NCBI RefSeq assembly: GCF_013248965.1
Contig: NZ_JABRVQ010000021.1
Coordinates: 1-64,000, forward strand
Source: Psychrobacter okhotskensis
GTDB lineage: Bacteria; Pseudomonadota; Gammaproteobacteria; Pseudomonadales; Moraxellaceae
Reading direction: 5' to 3'
DNA length: 64,000 nucleotides
In this document: positions 62,492-64,000 of the stretch, piece after piece
How the letters are laid out: each line of letters opens with the position of its first letter
Position numbering within the stretch: position 1 is the stretch's first letter
Notes under the pieces: generated by a model
Seen by the model: the letters and a program-made list of their open reading frames with translations, nothing else
Told to the model about the DNA's origin: nothing
The model's database searches: none
Translations under genes and position numbers: made by a program

Positions 62492-64000
62492 GTGTTAGAA
62501 GCTTATCGTAAACATGTCGAAGAACGTGCTGAGCTAGGAACGGTTCCGCTACCACTGAACGAAAAACAAGTAGCAGAGTTGGTTGAAATATTAAAAACCC
62601 CACCAGCAGGCGAAGACGCATTCTTAATGAACCTGCTAGAAAACCGTATTCCTGCTGGCGTTGACCAAGCTGCTTACGTTAAAGCTGCATTTTTAGCTGC
62701 TATCCTTAAGGGTGAAGCATCATCACCACTTATCAGCAAGCAAAAAGCCGTCGAAATCCTAGGCACTATGCAAGGTGGCTACAACGTGCAGCCATTGGTT
62801 GCTGCACTAGATGACGCCGATGTTGCACAAGACGCTGCTGAAGCGTTGAAAAAAACGCTACTGGTATTTGACGCATTCAATGACGTCACTGAAAAAGCTG
62901 AAGCTGGTAATGACATTGCAAAAGAAGTCGTGCAGTCTTGGGCTGACGCTGAATGGTTCTTGAACCGTGCTGCCGTACCAGAAAAGACCACTTACACGAC
63001 GTTTAAAGTGACTGGCGAAACCAACACTGATGACTTGTCACCTGCGCAAGATGCGTGGAGCCGTCCTGATATCCCATTGCATTCATTAGCCATGCACAAA
63101 AACTCTCGCGACGGCATCACTGCTGACGAAGAGGGCGTCGTCGGTCCAATGAAGCAGATCGAAGCGCTAAAAGAAAAAGGCCATCCACTGGCTTATGTTG
63201 GTGACGTGGTTGGTACGGGTTCTAGCCGTAAGTCTGCGACCAACTCAGTACTGTGGCTCATGGGTGAAGACATTCCTAACGTGCCAAACAAACGTGGTGG
63301 CGGTTTAGTATTAGGTAACAACATCGCTCCTATCTTCTTCAATACTATGGAAGATTCTGGCGCATTACCAATCGAAAAAGTAGCGGTTGATAACCTAAAC
63401 ATGGGTGATGTTTTTGACATCTATCCGTACGAAGGCAAAATCACTAAGCATGACTCTGATGAAGTATTGTCAACGTTCAAGCTAAATTCACCAACATTGC
63501 TTGATGAAGTCCGTGCTGGTGGCCGTATTCCATTAATCGTTGGTCGTGGTTTGACTAATCGTGCTCGTGAGTACATGGGTCTTGGTCATTCAGACGTATT
63601 TGCTAAGCCAGAAGAGCCAGCCGATACGGGTAAAGGCTTTACCCTTGCACAAAAAATGGTTGGTAAAGCTTGTGGCCTGCAAGGCGTACGTCCGGGTATG
63701 TACTGTGAGCCGAAGATGACTACAGTTGGTAGTCAGGACACTACGGGTCCGATGACTCGTGATGAGCTAAAAGATTTGGCATGTTTGGGCTTCCAAGCAG
63801 ATCTAGTTATGCAGTCATTCTGTCATACGGCTGCTTATCCAAAGCCCGTTGACGTTGAGACGCAGCACACACTACCTGACTTCATCATGAACCGTGGCGG
63901 CGTCAGCTTACGTCCGGGCGATGGTATCATTCACTCGTGGCTTAACCGTATGCTACTTCCAGATACCGTTGGTACTGGTGGTGACTCGCATACTCGTTTT
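62492..64000 (+). CDS. acnB: Aconitate hydratase B (partial, N-terminal part)
   Basis: The frame starts at GTG 62492, preceded by GAGGAC, and is open to the window end (503 codons). The N-terminus [16 protein letters not shown] is typical of AcnB, followed by the HEAT-like domain ([20 protein letters not shown]), then the swivel domain ([37 protein letters not shown]), and the start of the cluster domain ([27 protein letters not shown]). The iron-sulphur cysteines lie beyond the edge. It converts citrate to isocitrate in the TCA cycle. Confidence 0.95.
   Translation, partial: MLEAYRKHVEERAELGTVPLPLNEKQVAELVEILKTPPAGEDAFLMNLLENRIPAGVDQAAYVKAAFLAAILKGEASSPLISKQKAVEILGTMQGGYNVQPLVAALDDADVAQDAAEALKKTLLVFDAFNDVTEKAEAGNDIAKEVVQSWADAEWFLNRAAVPEKTTYTTFKVTGETNTDDLSPAQDAWSRPDIPLHSLAMHKNSRDGITADEEGVVGPMKQIEALKEKGHPLAYVGDVVGTGSSRKSATNSVLWLMGEDIPNVPNKRGGGLVLGNNIAPIFFNTMEDSGALPIEKVAVDNLNMGDVFDIYPYEGKITKHDSDEVLSTFKLNSPTLLDEVRAGGRIPLIVGRGLTNRAREYMGLGHSDVFAKPEEPADTGKGFTLAQKMVGKACGLQGVRPGMYCEPKMTTVGSQDTTGPMTRDELKDLACLGFQADLVMQSFCHTAAYPKPVDVETQHTLPDFIMNRGGVSLRPGDGIIHSWLNRMLLPDTVGTGGDSHTRF

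Noticed and set aside
1..64000. CRISPR array, prophage or complete insertion sequence
   Set aside because: No regularly spaced repeats, phage structural genes or transposase frames were seen on either strand.

Overview
The window looks like a chromosomal segment of a Psychrobacter-type gammaproteobacterium (Moraxellaceae). The basis is moderately AT-rich DNA, an Acinetobacter-like type VI secretion (T6SS) layout with a TagX-type peptidase, and housekeeping proteins of gammaproteobacterial type (UvrB, RecJ, DapD, LipA, AcnB). This assignment comes from protein character and gene content; no database search was possible.

Layout. 1-16426 is part of a T6SS locus. On the minus strand, reading outward, are a two-TM protein of unknown function, TssM, TagF, an OmpA/BON envelope protein, a divergent VgrG, a candidate effector and a candidate immunity lipoprotein cut by the window edge. 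On the plus strand, divergently, are TagX, a TssJ-like lipoprotein, TssK and TssL. Hcp, TssA, TssB, TssC, TssE, TssF, TssG and ClpV are not in the window, so they must lie to the left or elsewhere. A long imperfect palindrome and tRNA-Asn close the region. 17184-25572 holds aspC, then a lipid-modification operon (SDR, FAD amine oxidase, DUF1365, Cfa, DUF2177) and TruC. 25748-36312 holds a class C beta-lactamase, an acyl-CoA thioesterase behind a Fur-box-like site, a CDF transporter, a DUF2059 gene broken by a single in-frame stop, dps, uvrB, and two adjacent HisC-like aminotransferase paralogues. 36459-42860 holds PhoD, three small unknown proteins, and recJ behind an unusually structured leader. 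42947-48962 holds two UPF0126/TRIC paralogues separated by a palindromic element, a DMT transporter, queE, dapD and a lipase.

49315-55046 is the most coherent specialised system: a predicted arsenosugar/arsenolipid pathway. It has a TIGR03169-like FAD protein, the radical-SAM enzyme ArsS, a DUF547 protein and two arsenosugar-type glycosyltransferases. A methylthioadenosine-type nucleoside phosphorylase faces them and could remove adenine from the deoxyadenosyl-arsenic intermediate. 55130-64000 holds a GFA protein, a TAXI-TRAP uptake system with DUF1850, lipA, a carboxymuconolactone-decarboxylase-like protein and the start of acnB.

Three copies of a 160-170 bp palindromic MITE-like element with TA target duplications lie at 42950, 55929 and 61919. 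A separate 277 bp element lies at 43832. No transposase, integrase or CRISPR array was seen. The least explained items are the vgrG-effector-immunity module, the coiled-coil TssJ-like lipoprotein, the arsenosugar cluster with its facing phosphorylase, and the MITE families.
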